64,000 nt of DNA from Hymenobacter sp. DG25B (GCF_000801315.1 NZ_CP010054.1:3782001-3846000); one strand, 5' to 3'; positions 41,993 through 51,138 are shown, counted from the first letter of the stretch. Notes: a model not told the origin generated them from the sequence alone. Made by a program: numbers and translations.

Positions 41993-42672
41993 CTACTCCT
42001 CCCCTTCCTGCTCCACCGTCAGCACCTCGGCTACTTCTTCCAGGCGCCTGGCAATGGGTTCCAGCAGCTCGGGGGCACGGGCACCTGGCCTTCGCTGCGG
42101 GCTTTGAGGTAGCGCACCACGGCCATTTGGTTGTGCAGCACTTCTTCAGCTTCCTCGCGCAGCCGGTCCCAGCCGTGGGTATTCTGGGTGGCGTGCAGCT
42201 GGCGGCGCGCTTCCAGGGCCCGCATCACCAGGTCGGCGAGCTGGGTGAGGAGCTGCTGCTCGGGCTGGGTGAGCTGGCGGGGCTCGTAGCCGGCCAGGCA
42301 TACGGTGCCAATGGGAATGCCTTGTGGGGTGCGTACGGGCACGCCGGCATAAAACTGCACGTTGCGCTCCTGGCTGGTGGCGGTGCCCGACGCGGGCTCG
42401 GTGGCCAGGTCCTCGAACACCAGCACCGGCTCATCGGAGGCAATAGCTTTGCTGCAGAGAGTTTGCTCCAGGGCCAGTACTTCCTGCGCCGGCATACCCG
42501 CGCTGGCTTTGTGCCACACTTCCTTCTCGTGCACGAAGGCAATGCGGGCCACCGGCACACTAAAAATGTAGGCAGCCAGCTCTACCAGGTCGTCAAACAG
42601 CTTTTCCTGCGCGGAATACAGGATATCGTAAGATTCCAGCTCAGCCAGGCGGTTACGTTCATCGGCAGTCAT
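41993..42672 (-). CDS. GAF-domain protein with apparent one-base frameshift near its C-terminus
   Basis: The intact frame runs 42031-42672 (213 residues). It has a GAF domain (about 20-155: LFDDLVELAAYIFSVPVARIAFVHEKEVWHKASAG ... YAGVPVRTPQGIPIGTVCLAG), like the free-standing GAF sensors near histidine kinases in Bacteroidota. After GQVPVP the frame ends in PSCWNPLPGAWKK and stops at 42031. In the next frame the sequence instead continues ELLEPIARRLEEVAEV LTVEQEGEE to a stop at 41993-41995, a well-formed acidic helix. One extra C in the C-run at 42071-42075 would join them. I therefore give the extended end; it could be a real mutation or a sequencing error. The ligand is unknown. Confidence 0.8.
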
Positions 42673-42844
42673 ACGCGCACGGAAGTGGGTGATTGGGGCA
42701 AGCTACGCATCTCTGCCTACACCTGCGGCCAGGGTGGCTGCTGAATACGCCTACGCTGGTGGGGACTGATATAATTTTTGGCAGGGTGATGAGGCAGCTC
42801 CACAATTGCCTGCGCCGGAAAGTGCGTTCTGGGTGCTAGCGGCC

Positions 42845-43591
42845 CTAGCGGATCTGAAACTCGAAGGGAATTTCCACTTCGGCGGCTACGGGCCGGCCGC
42901 CTACCGAAGCCGGCAACCAACCTACCGCCACGGCCTGTGCTACCCGCAAGGCTTCTTCATCTATGCCATACCCCACCGACTGTACCACCCGAAAGTTGCC
43001 GGGCTGGCCATCGGCCGCCAGGGTGAAGCCCACCACGGCGCGGCCGCCCTTCCTGTTGCGGAGAGCCTGTGGTGGAAAGCGAAGGGATTGGCCTATGAGT
43101 TGGTGCAACTTAGAGAAGCCCCCGATGTAAACCGGGTTCAGCTCCAACGGGGCAGCGCCGACCACGGGGCGAAAGGTAATTTTCGTTTCGGCGGGGTCGT
43201 TCATCACCAGCTGGTGGCGGGTGTAGTCGTACTGCTGCTCCAGCTTGCCTTGGTAGGTGTAGAACTCCCATACGCCCACCGGCTTGTCGTTATGGTAGCG
43301 GCCTTTAGCCTCCACCTTCTGGTCGGGTCCGTTATAATACTGATGCCAGATGCTGTCCTTGCGGCCCTGGTTGTAGTAGCCGGCCAGGGAGGGCATCTCG
43401 GTGCGCAGGTAAATTTCCTGGTACTCGCCGTGCCGGATGGTGTTGTCATCTTTCAGCACAAAGTACTCTTCGCGGTACTGCGGGTTTTCGGGAAACTGAT
43501 GGTATTTAATAACCTTTTTGGTTTCCTGCGCCTGGCTGAGCAGGGGCAGCAGAGTAAGGGCCAGCAACCCGGCCCCGGATAGAATGCGCAT
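42845..43591 (-). CDS. Secreted TonB C-terminal-domain protein with MORN-like repeats
   Basis: 248 residues with signal peptide MRILSGAGLLALTLLPLLSQAQ. The middle (about 50-125) contains MORN-like units (HGEYQEIY, SLAGYYNQGRKDSIWHQYYN, AKGRYHNDKPVGVWEFYTYQG). The C-terminal ~85 residues (LIGQSLRFPPQALRNRKGGRAVVGFTLAADG ... GIDEEALRVAQAVAVGWLPA) are a TonB C-terminal domain. Classical TonB has an N-terminal anchor and a proline-rich stretch, which are missing here, so energy transduction is doubtful; the combination with MORN repeats is common in Cytophagales but its function is not established. It stands alone. Confidence 0.88.
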   Translation of the reverse strand: MRILSGAGLLALTLLPLLSQAQETKKVIKYHQFPENPQYREEYFVLKDDNTIRHGEYQEIYLRTEMPSLAGYYNQGRKDSIWHQYYNGPDQKVEAKGRYHNDKPVGVWEFYTYQGKLEQQYDYTRHQLVMNDPAETKITFRPVVGAAPLELNPVYIGGFSKLHQLIGQSLRFPPQALRNRKGGRAVVGFTLAADGQPGNFRVVQSVGYGIDEEALRVAQAVAVGWLPASVGGRPVAAEVEIPFEFQIR

Positions 43592-43744
43592 ACGTGAATA
43601 ATGATGGAATACAGCGGATGGGGTAAGAAGGGCGAAAGGTAACAGGCTACCGGCAATCTGCTACTGGTGCGCGGCCGGAATTTTAGTAGGAATAGATGGG
43701 CCAAGGACTGCGTATAAGGAAGCCATCTTACCCGGCCGCTGCCC

Positions 43745-44254
43745 ATGCCCATGCCTGCTCCCACTCCTGTTGCCCATATCCGCCCGGCCACGCCCGCCGA
43801 TGAGCCCTTTATCCGGGAAGTGCTGCCGCGCCTGGTGGCGTTTGGGCCGCCGGCCTGGCGCGACGAAACCCAACTGAAGGCCCGGGATATAGCCGTGCTG
43901 CTGGAAACCCTGCACCACCCCGCCCCGCACAGCGGCGTGTTCCTGGCCGAGCAGCAGGGCCAGCCTGTGGGCGTGCTGCACCTCACCACCTCCACCGACT
44001 TCTACCAGCAAACCCAGGCCCACATCACGGACCTGGCCGTGATGTGGGCCGCCGAAGGCCAGGGCGTGGGCCGCGCCCTGCTGGCGTTTGCCGAAACCTG
44101 GGCGCTGGAGCGCGGCTACCGCTGGCTTACCCTCAGCGTATTTGCCCAGAACAGTCGCGCCCGCGCCGTGTACGAGCGAGCTGGTTTTGAGCCGGATATG
44201 ATGAGCTACGTGAAGGTACTGCCACCTACGGGCCGGCTTCAGGAGGAAGAGTAA
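43745..44254 (+). CDS. GNAT-family N-acetyltransferase
   Basis: 169-residue GNAT protein (IRPATPADEPFIREVLPRLVAFG at the start). The acetyl-CoA motif A is ITDLAVMWAAEGQGVGRALLAFAETWA (Q-G-x-G-R) and motif B WLTLSVFAQNSRARAVYERAGFEPD, in which the conserved N-x-x-A...Y-x-x-x-G-F tail is clear. It is of the RimI-like/general type; the substrate is unknown. It is divergent from the TonB-C protein gene and followed after 140 bases by a peptidase-like gene on the same strand. Confidence 0.9.
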   Translation: MPMPAPTPVAHIRPATPADEPFIREVLPRLVAFGPPAWRDETQLKARDIAVLLETLHHPAPHSGVFLAEQQGQPVGVLHLTTSTDFYQQTQAHITDLAVMWAAEGQGVGRALLAFAETWALERGYRWLTLSVFAQNSRARAVYERAGFEPDMMSYVKVLPPTGRLQEEE

Positions 44255-44394
44255 GTGGGGCACTAGTGGTCGGTTGAAAGGGAAGCGCGCTTTCCCCTAT
44301 AAATGTGGATGTTGATTTCCGGCCCTGACCATGTTAACTTCCTCACATCATTATGTGAAACCAACTGATTATCAGCGGAGCTATTTTTACTTCC

Positions 44395-45912
44395 ATGAAA
44401 CTTCTGCTGTTTGTCTTCTGCCTGCTTCCTTTATTGGCTGGGGCTCAACACCGCGTGGCCTACCAGGTGCACTACGCCCCGCACATGAGCACGGAAGGGC
44501 TACGGGTGCAGGTAAGCGTGCGTACGCCCAAAGCCGAGGACTCCACTTATTTCCACTTTGCCAATGAGGTGTGGGGCGAGCGGGACCTGCTGCGCTGCCT
44601 CGGCGGCTTTGCAGGGGAGGGCCCCAGCTACCGTTTCCGGGTGGTGCCCGACAGCAACCGCATAGTAGTGTACCACCCGCGCATCCGCACCGTGCGCTTT
44701 TCCTACCGCGTGCGCCAGGATGCCCCGGAGTACACCCGCGACCAGGTGAACCGCCCCCGCGTGACGGATACCTATTTCCATGTGCTGGGCGAAAGCTTGT
44801 TTATGGTGCCCGATGCCCTGGCCGCCTCTCCCACCCCGCCCGATATGACGGCTATCATCCGGTGGGTTGGTTTTCCGAAAGATTACGTGCTGCACAACAC
44901 CTTTGCCTCAGGCGTGCGGGAGCAAACCTTCCGGGGCAAGCTCTGGACGGAGTTTTACCGCTCGCTCTACGTAGGCGGCGACTACCGCCTGCAGCAGTTC
45001 AGCTACCAGAACCGACCGGTGTACGTGGCCCTGCGCGGGCAGTGGCAGAACTACGAGGAGTCGCGCCTGCTGCAAACCATTCAGCAAGCCCTCACGGCCC
45101 AGCGCGACTTCTGGCAGGATGCCGGCCCGGCCCGCTACACCGTGTTTCTGAGCCCCACCGTAACGTTGCTGGATAGCGCCTGGCGCGGCCAGAGCATGCG
45201 CGGCGAGGGTTTGTACCAGGGCTTCAAGCTGCAATCCACGAATACGCCCTTCAACAACTGGGACCTGCTGCGCTACATGTGCAACCACGAGATGCTGCAC
45301 GACTGGATAGGCGGCCAGATTACCGCCGCCCACGAGGAGCTGAACTACTGGTTTACGGAAGGCTTCACGGACTACTACGCCTACAAAAACCGCCTGCGCA
45401 GCGGCGAGCTTTCCATGGAAAACTGGGTAAAAACCTTCAATGAAGACGTGATTCAGCGGCTTTACAAAAACCCGGAGCGCAACCAGCCCAACTACCTCAT
45501 CAAAGACAACTACTGGAAAAACAGCTCCTTCGGCAAGCTGCCTTACCGCCGCGGTGCGCTCTTCGCCTTTTGGCTGGATAATCAAATTTTGAAAGCCACC
45601 GGCTATACCCGCTCCCTGGATGATTTGATGCGCGAGCTACGCCAATCCTGCCTGCAGCCCGGCCAGAAGTTTACCGATGAGCGTTTCCTGGTGCTGGCCC
45701 AAACCTATCTGCACGAAGACATCAGCTACGAGTTTCAGAAATACATCCTCACCGGCGCCGACCTACCTCTGACTTCGCCGGATTTGATGGAGGGCTTTGC
45801 TGTGGATAACAGCCAGCCCGTGCCGGTGCTGAAACTGACCGGCGAGAGTACAGCGTTGCGGGAACGGTACCTGAACACAAAGCCGGCCGCCAAACCAGTA
45901 GCCCAAAAATAA
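44395..45912 (+). CDS. Secreted M61/M1-like gluzincin metallopeptidase
   Basis: 505 residues with a signal peptide (MKLLLFVFCLLPLLAGAQ). The N-terminal ~200 residues form beta strands as in M1/M61 aminopeptidases (YQVHYAPHMSTEGLRVQVSV). The catalytic domain has the gluzincin zinc site H298-E-M-L-H302 in NHEMLHDWIGG and the third ligand E322 in YWFTEGFTDYYAYKNRLRSG, matching M61 glycyl aminopeptidase more than M1. The C-terminal PDZ domain usual in M61 is not obvious, so the protein is shorter than the family norm. No T9SS tail is present; a periplasmic location is likely. The substrate is unknown. Confidence 0.88.
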   Translation: MKLLLFVFCLLPLLAGAQHRVAYQVHYAPHMSTEGLRVQVSVRTPKAEDSTYFHFANEVWGERDLLRCLGGFAGEGPSYRFRVVPDSNRIVVYHPRIRTVRFSYRVRQDAPEYTRDQVNRPRVTDTYFHVLGESLFMVPDALAASPTPPDMTAIIRWVGFPKDYVLHNTFASGVREQTFRGKLWTEFYRSLYVGGDYRLQQFSYQNRPVYVALRGQWQNYEESRLLQTIQQALTAQRDFWQDAGPARYTVFLSPTVTLLDSAWRGQSMRGEGLYQGFKLQSTNTPFNNWDLLRYMCNHEMLHDWIGGQITAAHEELNYWFTEGFTDYYAYKNRLRSGELSMENWVKTFNEDVIQRLYKNPERNQPNYLIKDNYWKNSSFGKLPYRRGALFAFWLDNQILKATGYTRSLDDLMRELRQSCLQPGQKFTDERFLVLAQTYLHEDISYEFQKYILTGADLPLTSPDLMEGFAVDNSQPVPVLKLTGESTALRERYLNTKPAAKPVAQK

Positions 45913-46106
45913 TTAGTGGCGGCCACCGGCCCGTAACCCTGCTTACTGTTCCGGCGTATTTGGCCGCAGGCCAAGCGGCTGTTTACTGGGCCAGAAAATA
46001 CCGCCTCCGCTATCAGAAAGCGGGCATTTACCCGTCCTGGCAGGGGCCAGGGAGTTGGCGGGAAACGATGAGTCCTTTTATATTCGCGGCCACCCTCCTA
46101 CTACCT

Positions 46107-46502
46107 ATGCGCCTTCGAGTACTGCATCAGCTTGATTTTCTGACCCTGGAATATGATGTAGTGCGCGAGTACATTCACGCCGTGTGGCGGGGCGAGCAGA
46201 CGGATGAAACCATTCGGGAGGGCTACGAGGAGATTCTGCAGTACCTGGTGCAGGAGCGCTGCCCGCGCCTGCTGGATGACCATTATGCCATTCGGGGTAT
46301 TTGGGTAAGCCAGGCGGAGTGGTTTGCCAATAACTGGTTCCCAAGGGCATTGGATGCCGGTTTGCAGCGGATTACGGTGGTGTATTCTCAGGATTTTTTC
46401 AGCCGGCGCTCTACGCAGGAAGCCGTGGCTCAGGTTCCCGGCGGCCAGGTACTGGCCTTCAATGAGCCGGAAACAGCCCTGCAGGCGCTGCTGGCGCTGT
46501 AA
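46107..46502 (+). CDS. STAS-like small protein, paralogue A
   Basis: 131 residues from ATG 46107 (MRLRVLHQLDFLTLEYDVVREYIHAVWRG); the frame is open to 45960 but the added part does not align to its relatives. It shares a common pattern with the proteins at 55514-55927 and 56010-56408: a strand pair ending in W-x-G, a helix G-x-x-x-x-L, C-P-x-L-L-x-D, W-x-x-x-W-x-P-x-x-x-x-A-G-L, then Y/L-S-x-x-F and a final helix. The order of strands and helices resembles STAS/SpoIIAA-like domains. The function is unknown; a second-messenger or protein-interaction role is only a guess. Confidence 0.8.
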   Translation: MRLRVLHQLDFLTLEYDVVREYIHAVWRGEQTDETIREGYEEILQYLVQERCPRLLDDHYAIRGIWVSQAEWFANNWFPRALDAGLQRITVVYSQDFFSRRSTQEAVAQVPGGQVLAFNEPETALQALLAL

Positions 46503-46632
46503 TTAGGCCAGGCTACGGGCTGATGTGCGTCTGAGCTGAGCAGGATTATTTTTTCTTTCGATGGCAAGCAACCTTCGCGGCCCCGCCGGCTATCCTGTTG
46601 GAACAGTATCCCCTCTGTTTTTCCAGCCACAT

Positions 46633-47073
46633 ATGCGCTTTGCCCTTTCTCTTTTTTGCTGCCTCTGGTTATTGGCTTCCTGCCAACGAATTGAGACGAA
46701 CGTAGCGCCCACTGCCACGCTGGAAAACACCCGCTGGATGCTGGTGCAGGTAGAGGAAACGCCGGTGCCTGTACCAAGCTCTTCGTTGTCGGCCCGCTCC
46801 TACCTGGAGTTTACCTCTGCTGATCATAAAACCAGCGGCCGCGCCCCGTGCAATGGCTTTGGCGGTACCTACACACTGGGCAGCAGGCCGGGCACCCTCA
46901 CCATCAGTGGTCAGATGTCGACGAGAGGCACCTGCCCCGCCCAAGCCCTGGAGTATCACTACCTGAGTGCCCTGAGCCAAACCGTGCGCTATGAAATAAC
47001 CGGCAACGAGCTGCGCCTGTACGGGCCGGATAACTCGCGGCAGCCCAAGCTGACTTTTAATCTGGCGCGCTAA
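46633..47073 (+). CDS. META-domain (HslJ-like) lipoprotein
   Basis: 146 residues from ATG 46633, with a lipoprotein signal MRFALSLFCCLWLLASC; the longer open frame to 46561 precedes a poor signal. The META domain (about 35-145) is recognisable from TRWMLVQVEE, YLEFTSADHKTSGRAPCNGFGGTYTL and ISGQMSTRGTCPAQALEYHYLSALSQTVRYEITGNELRLYG. The paired cysteines (PCNG, GTCP) are typical of HslJ-like proteins. The role is not well defined (heat- and drug-linked in E. coli HslJ). A second, more diverged copy seems to be present at 57838-58311. Confidence 0.92.
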   Translation: MRFALSLFCCLWLLASCQRIETNVAPTATLENTRWMLVQVEETPVPVPSSSLSARSYLEFTSADHKTSGRAPCNGFGGTYTLGSRPGTLTISGQMSTRGTCPAQALEYHYLSALSQTVRYEITGNELRLYGPDNSRQPKLTFNLAR

Positions 47074-47114
47074 GGCACCAGGAGCTGGGCGCCATTTTTA
47101 CCACTTTTCCTGCT

Positions 47115-47825
47115 ATGTTCCGCGCTCTATACATTGGCCTGCTGAGCCTGCTGGCCACTGGCTGCCTTGCCCAAACCACCCTCAACCAGGGCCTGAAACA
47201 AGAGCTGAACAGCATAGATGCCGAAGACCAGAAGTACCGCATCCTGATTATGCGGCAAATGCTCACCGGCGCCCCCAGCGGCTACGATTCCATAGCCCGC
47301 GTGGTGCACCTGACGCCTGAGCAGGTTGGCCCCTATGTAAGCCAGCGCATGCTGGAGCTGGACTCGGTCAACATCCGGCGCATTGCCCGGATTATTACGC
47401 AGTATGGCTACCCGGGCAAAACGCTGGTAGGTGAGCCCACCAACGAGGTAGCCCTGCTCGTGATTCAGCACTCCAACCGGATTCCGCAGTACTTACCGCT
47501 CATTAAAAAGATGGCCGCTAAAGGCGAGATACCCTTCTACCTGTATGCCCGCATGCTGGACCGCCAATTGATGTATGAGGGCAAAGAGCAGCTATATGGC
47601 ACGCAGGGCCGCAGTTTTGGTGTGCCCAATGCTCAAACCGGCCAGCGGGAAAACGTCTCGTTTATCTGGCCCATACAGGATGCGGCCCGTGTAAACCAGC
47701 GGCGCAAAAAGGCTGGCTTTGATTCCACCGTAGAAGCCAATGCCCAGCGCCTGGGTATGAAGTATAAGCCCATGGCCCTGGCCGAAGCCCGGGCCATTGA
47801 GCAGGCCTCCGCGGCCAAGCCGTAA
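47115..47825 (+). CDS. DUF6624-type secreted protein
   Basis: 236 residues with a signal peptide (MFRALYIGLLSLLATGCLAQ, where the cysteine could be lipidated but AQ fits cleavage). The body has the order seen in DUF6624 proteins of Bacteroidota: ELNSIDAEDQKYRILIM near the start (D-Q-x-x-R), DSVNIRRIARIITQYGYPGKTLVGEPTNEVALLVIQHS (GYP...V...A..V.QH), PLIKKMAAKGEIPFYLYARMLDRQLMYEGKEQLYGTQG. The histidine and glutamine positions are conserved in the family but no activity is known. A hairpin shared with the opposing oxidase gene follows. Confidence 0.88.
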   Translation: MFRALYIGLLSLLATGCLAQTTLNQGLKQELNSIDAEDQKYRILIMRQMLTGAPSGYDSIARVVHLTPEQVGPYVSQRMLELDSVNIRRIARIITQYGYPGKTLVGEPTNEVALLVIQHSNRIPQYLPLIKKMAAKGEIPFYLYARMLDRQLMYEGKEQLYGTQGRSFGVPNAQTGQRENVSFIWPIQDAARVNQRRKKAGFDSTVEANAQRLGMKYKPMALAEARAIEQASAAKP

Positions 47826-47849
47826 CTATTTGCGGCTGTTGCAGAATCA

Positions 47850-47880
47850 AGAACGCCCCGGCCTGTGCCGGGGCGTTCTG
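47850..47880. terminator. Bidirectional terminator
   Basis: AGAACGCCCCGGC (47850-47862) is perfectly inverted at 47867-47879 with loop CTGT, between the convergent DUF6624 and oxidase genes. Confidence 0.85.
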
Positions 47881-47907
47881 CATTTGCTTCGTCCTTTCCG
47901 CCGGGTC

Positions 47908-49305
47908 TCAGGTGAAAATATGCTCCCGCTCGGCGGGGTGGATATTCTGGTTTACCCGGAACAGGTTTTGCGGATCGTACTGGGCTTTGACTTTGGCCAG
48001 CCGGGGGTAATTGGCGCCGTACGTGTCGCGGATTCGCTGGTCTCCTTCCTCCATCATGAAATTAACGTAGGCGCCGCCTGCCGCGTAGGGGTGCAGGGCA
48101 TCCCAGTAGGCGCGCGCCCAGGCCATAATTTTTTCATCGTTGCGTGGGTCGGGGTCCACGCCCACAATCACCATAGCCCAGGTGGCATCCCGGAAGTTCC
48201 AGGCCGTATCGTGCCGGCCTACGCGGGCCGCGGCCCCGTTGATGGGGTACAGGTGCATGCTGGAGTGCATGGTGGGCAGCAGGTTGCCAAACCGCACATG
48301 CTCGGCAATGGCTTCCTCGGGCATTTCAGCCACAAAATCGGCCTTCCAGTACCAGCGCAGACCCGGCGGGTACAGGCCATCGAACATGCTTTGCAGCGCC
48401 GGCATGGGCAGGGTGCCTACCATATCCAGCGCGGGGGTTTTAAATGCGCGGGCGGGCTGCAGAGCGGCCGCCGCCCCGGAGGGCGGGCCGGTGTAGCACC
48501 ACACTATGCCGCACATTTTCTGCAGGTGCAGGTGCTCGGGGAAGGGGGCGGCGGGCGGCACCATCAGGAAGGCAAAGAAGCCATTGATGGTTTCCGGCGC
48601 GGTTTTAATGAAGTTGCTGTACCAGCGCAGTATCTCGGGGGCATCCTCCATGGGCCAGAGCATGGGCCCGGCCACTACGTTATCTACGGGGTGCACCCGG
48701 AACAGGAAGGAAACCACTACCCCGAAGTTGCCGCCACCACCGCGCAGGGCCCAGAATAAATCGGGGTTTTGCTGGGCCGAGGCTTTTACCAGGTGGCCAT
48801 TGGCCAGCACTACGTCGGCTTCCAGCAGGCTATCAATGGTGAGGCCGTACTGGCGGGTGAGGTAGCCCAGCCCGCCGCCCAGCGTGAGGCCGGCCACCCC
48901 GGTAGTGGAAATAATGCCTCCGGGCAGGGCCAGCCCAAAAGCGTGCGTGGCATGGTCTACATCGCCCAGGGTGCAGCCACCTTCTACCAGCACGGTGCGT
49001 GCTTCGGGGTCTACATGAATGCCGCGCATCAGGCTCAGGTCGATGACCATTCCATCATTGCACATGCCCAGGCCGGCCCCGCTGTGCCCCCCACCCCGAA
49101 TGGCCAGCAGCATGCCTTCCTCGCGGGCATAGTTCACGGCGGCAATAACGTCGGCTACATCGGCGCAGCGCACCAGCATGGCCGGCCGCTTGTCAATCAT
49201 GCCGTTATAGATGTGGCAGGCCGCTTCGTAGCCTGCATCCTGGGGCTGCAGAATCTCTCCGCGCATGCTGATGGGCGGCAGCACGCGGTTTTTTTCCATT
49301 AACAT
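47908..49305 (-). CDS. FAD-linked oxidase, berberine-bridge-enzyme-like
   Basis: 465-residue flavoenzyme with an N-terminal FAD-binding PCMH domain and a C-terminal BBE domain. RGGGHSGAG (70-78) contains H74, the expected covalent FAD attachment histidine. TGVAGLTLGGGLGYLTRQYGLTIDS binds the pyrophosphate. The cysteine that gives bicovalent FAD linkage in plant and some bacterial members (usually before V-G-V-A-G) is absent (PGGIISTTGVAG), so only the histidyl link is likely. The BBE motif is YPRLAKVKAQYDPQNLFRVNQNI. No signal peptide is seen. These enzymes oxidise sugars or secondary metabolites with oxygen as acceptor; the substrate is unknown. Confidence 0.92.
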   Translation of the reverse strand: MLMEKNRVLPPISMRGEILQPQDAGYEAACHIYNGMIDKRPAMLVRCADVADVIAAVNYAREEGMLLAIRGGGHSGAGLGMCNDGMVIDLSLMRGIHVDPEARTVLVEGGCTLGDVDHATHAFGLALPGGIISTTGVAGLTLGGGLGYLTRQYGLTIDSLLEADVVLANGHLVKASAQQNPDLFWALRGGGGNFGVVVSFLFRVHPVDNVVAGPMLWPMEDAPEILRWYSNFIKTAPETINGFFAFLMVPPAAPFPEHLHLQKMCGIVWCYTGPPSGAAAALQPARAFKTPALDMVGTLPMPALQSMFDGLYPPGLRWYWKADFVAEMPEEAIAEHVRFGNLLPTMHSSMHLYPINGAAARVGRHDTAWNFRDATWAMVIVGVDPDPRNDEKIMAWARAYWDALHPYAAGGAYVNFMMEEGDQRIRDTYGANYPRLAKVKAQYDPQNLFRVNQNIHPAEREHIFT

Positions 49306-49896
49306 AAACCAGAGTAATAACCAGAGTTATCAGGCCGGAGCGGCCAGCATAGCAGGGCTGCCCGGAGGCAGGCGGCAAGGAGCACCGGCAGGCAAACTAC
49401 CGGACCAGAATTTATATATAAATCTACTGATAAATATTATGATAAACACAAGCCGAAACCTTTTGCAGCTCATCTACCGATCAAAGAATAGTTGGGCCAG
49501 TATCTTGGATAATTTCCGGATTATTCGTTGATTCCAGGAGCATTCTAAGCTTTTCTTTCCGGTTTTGCTGCCTATGCGCATTCCACAGGTTGCGGGCCCG
49601 TTGGCCCGGGGCTGGTACTACTGCCGCAAGTAGATTACCACCCTTTTGCGCCTTACCCAAACGCCCCGCCCGCGCGGGGATGGGGCTGCTTTCACTCTCC
49701 TTTTCTGATGTTTTCCGGGCCTTGGTTGCCCGCCCGCCTAGGGCTTGGGCCTTGGGAAATGGTACGGGGCAAGCTGGGAGTTACCGGCAGAAGTTGTCAC
49801 AGTTCAGCGCCTGCTCTGCAGACAAAAACAGCCAAAGGGCTTCGGGTTGCGCAAATCTTTGGGTATCTTCCGTAGCACTCCAGCGGCTTTGCGGTT
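49306..49896. other. Intergenic region of about 590 bases, no gene recognised
   Basis: The region lies between the divergent FAD oxidase and DUF1345 genes. Around 49410-49530 it is AT-rich, with the palindrome TTTATATATAAA near 49413-49424. The stretch 49560-49890 is GC-rich and has open frames on both strands, but none has a plausible start, protein-like composition or family features. A regulatory region for both genes is the simplest reading. Confidence 0.4.
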
Positions 49897-50601
49897 ATGG
49901 ATGTTACTGCTTCTTCTGCGCCTGTTGCCACCGTGCGCCCGCTTATCAGCTGGCGGGCGCGCCTTGTCCGCCTGCTCCTGGCCCTGGGTGGCGGGGCTTC
50001 GGCCTTCTGGTGGGCCCCATCCGATTTTCCCCTCAATACGCAGCTGATGTTGGCCTGGGATGGATTTATTGTGAGCACGCTGCTGCTTACCTGGTACACC
50101 ATGGCCCGGGCCAATACCGCCTACATCCGGCGGGCTTCCACGCTGCTGCACCCCGACCGCACCCGCTTTCTGATGCTGTTTACTACGCTGCTGGGCACTA
50201 CGGCCAGCCTGGCGGCCGTACTGCTGCTGCTGCGCGGCCTGGAGGCTATGTCGTATGAGGAGCGGGTAGAGCACATATTGGTTTCGGTGGTGGCCGTGGT
50301 TACTTCCTGGCTGCTCCTGCACACGCTTTTTGCCCTGCGCTACGCCCATACCTATTTCAGCAAAAGCCTTCTGCCACCGCACGGGCAGCTGGGCGGGCTG
50401 GTGTTTTCCGGCGAGCCCCCCACTACCTACTGGGATTTTGCCTATTTCTCTTTCGTTATCGGCATGACGGCCCAGACCTCGGATACGGGCGTGAGTACGC
50501 TGCGCATGCGCCAACTGGTGCTCTATCATAGCCTGCTCTCGTTTAGCTTTAACACCGCGGTGTTAGCCCTGAGCATCAATATTCTCTCTGGCCTGCTGTA
50601 G
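49897..50601 (+). CDS. DUF1345-family membrane protein
   Basis: 234 residues with about five to six hydrophobic segments. Family signs are WDGFIVSTLLLTWYTMARANTAYIRRAS (aspartate in the second helix), VVAVVTSWLLLHTLFALRYAHTYF with W-x-x-x-H-x-x-F-x-x-x-Y-A-x-x-Y, and the block GEPPTTYWDFAYFSFVIGMTAQTSDTGVST, which is nearly diagnostic for DUF1345. The C-terminal helix contains LVLYHSLLSFSFNTAVLALSIN. The function is unknown; the family is a bacterial inner-membrane protein with potential channel-like pattern. Single gene, no partner seen. Confidence 0.92.
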   Translation: MDVTASSAPVATVRPLISWRARLVRLLLALGGGASAFWWAPSDFPLNTQLMLAWDGFIVSTLLLTWYTMARANTAYIRRASTLLHPDRTRFLMLFTTLLGTTASLAAVLLLLRGLEAMSYEERVEHILVSVVAVVTSWLLLHTLFALRYAHTYFSKSLLPPHGQLGGLVFSGEPPTTYWDFAYFSFVIGMTAQTSDTGVSTLRMRQLVLYHSLLSFSFNTAVLALSINILSGLL

Positions 50602-50801
50602 CCCTTGGAAAGGCGGGACCCAAACAGGCCTTGACACAACAAGGAGAAGTGCTTTCACATAAACCTGATAATTAAAAATTGTACTAATGTGTATAATATA
50701 GCGCTTCACCCTTTTCTAACGAGCTTTGCAAGCTAAGAAAATTGAATATTGGCTATATTATTGCTGATTGGGGCTCTCTCATTTATTCCCTAATTCTCAT
50801 G

Positions 50802-51122
50802 ATGCCTCGTTTACTTCTTCGCCCGCTCGCGCTTTATGCCGGGTCATTGCTATTGCTGGCCAGCTGCTCTAAAAAGCCTGATGCCTGCTTTACGATTGAA
50901 AAGGGAATTCCCAGCTCTAAAATCAATGATGATGTGCAGGTAAATGCTGCTTGCAGCACGGACGCCGACAGCTACCTGTGGGAATGGGGCGATGGTGCCA
51001 GCGACACCGGCAGTACCGCTAAGCACAAGTACAATGCGGCCGGTACTTTTACCATTAAGTTAACGGCCAAAGGCAATGACAGATCTGCCACCACTTCCCG
51101 CCAGGTAACTATCGTTCAATAG
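50802..51122 (+). CDS. PKD-domain lipoprotein
   Basis: 106 residues with a lipoprotein signal ending in LLLLASC (cysteine about residue 22); an ATG one codon earlier (50799) is equally possible. After the cysteine comes SKKPD, which does not fit the K-(D/E)2 surface-export signal. The mature part is one PKD domain: VQVNAACSTDADSYLWEWGDGASDTGSTAKHKYNAAGTFTIKLTA, with the classic W-x-W/F-G-D-G and H-x-Y-x-x-x-G-x-x-x-V/I pattern. A free-standing PKD lipoprotein probably binds sugar or protein at the envelope. The upstream 150 bases are AT-rich. A strong hairpin shared with the DsbA-type gene follows. Confidence 0.88.
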   Translation: MPRLLLRPLALYAGSLLLLASCSKKPDACFTIEKGIPSSKINDDVQVNAACSTDADSYLWEWGDGASDTGSTAKHKYNAAGTFTIKLTAKGNDRSATTSRQVTIVQ

Positions 51123-51138
51123 CCCGCCTCTTGCGCAC

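Noticed and set aside
42845..43591. Functional TonB energy transducer
   Set aside because: It has a cleavable signal peptide and no N-terminal anchor, proline-rich spacer or exbBD genes nearby.
49560..50258. Open frame before and across the DUF1345 gene start
   Set aside because: Most of it overlaps the clear DUF1345 gene in another frame and reads as cysteine/alanine-rich noise.
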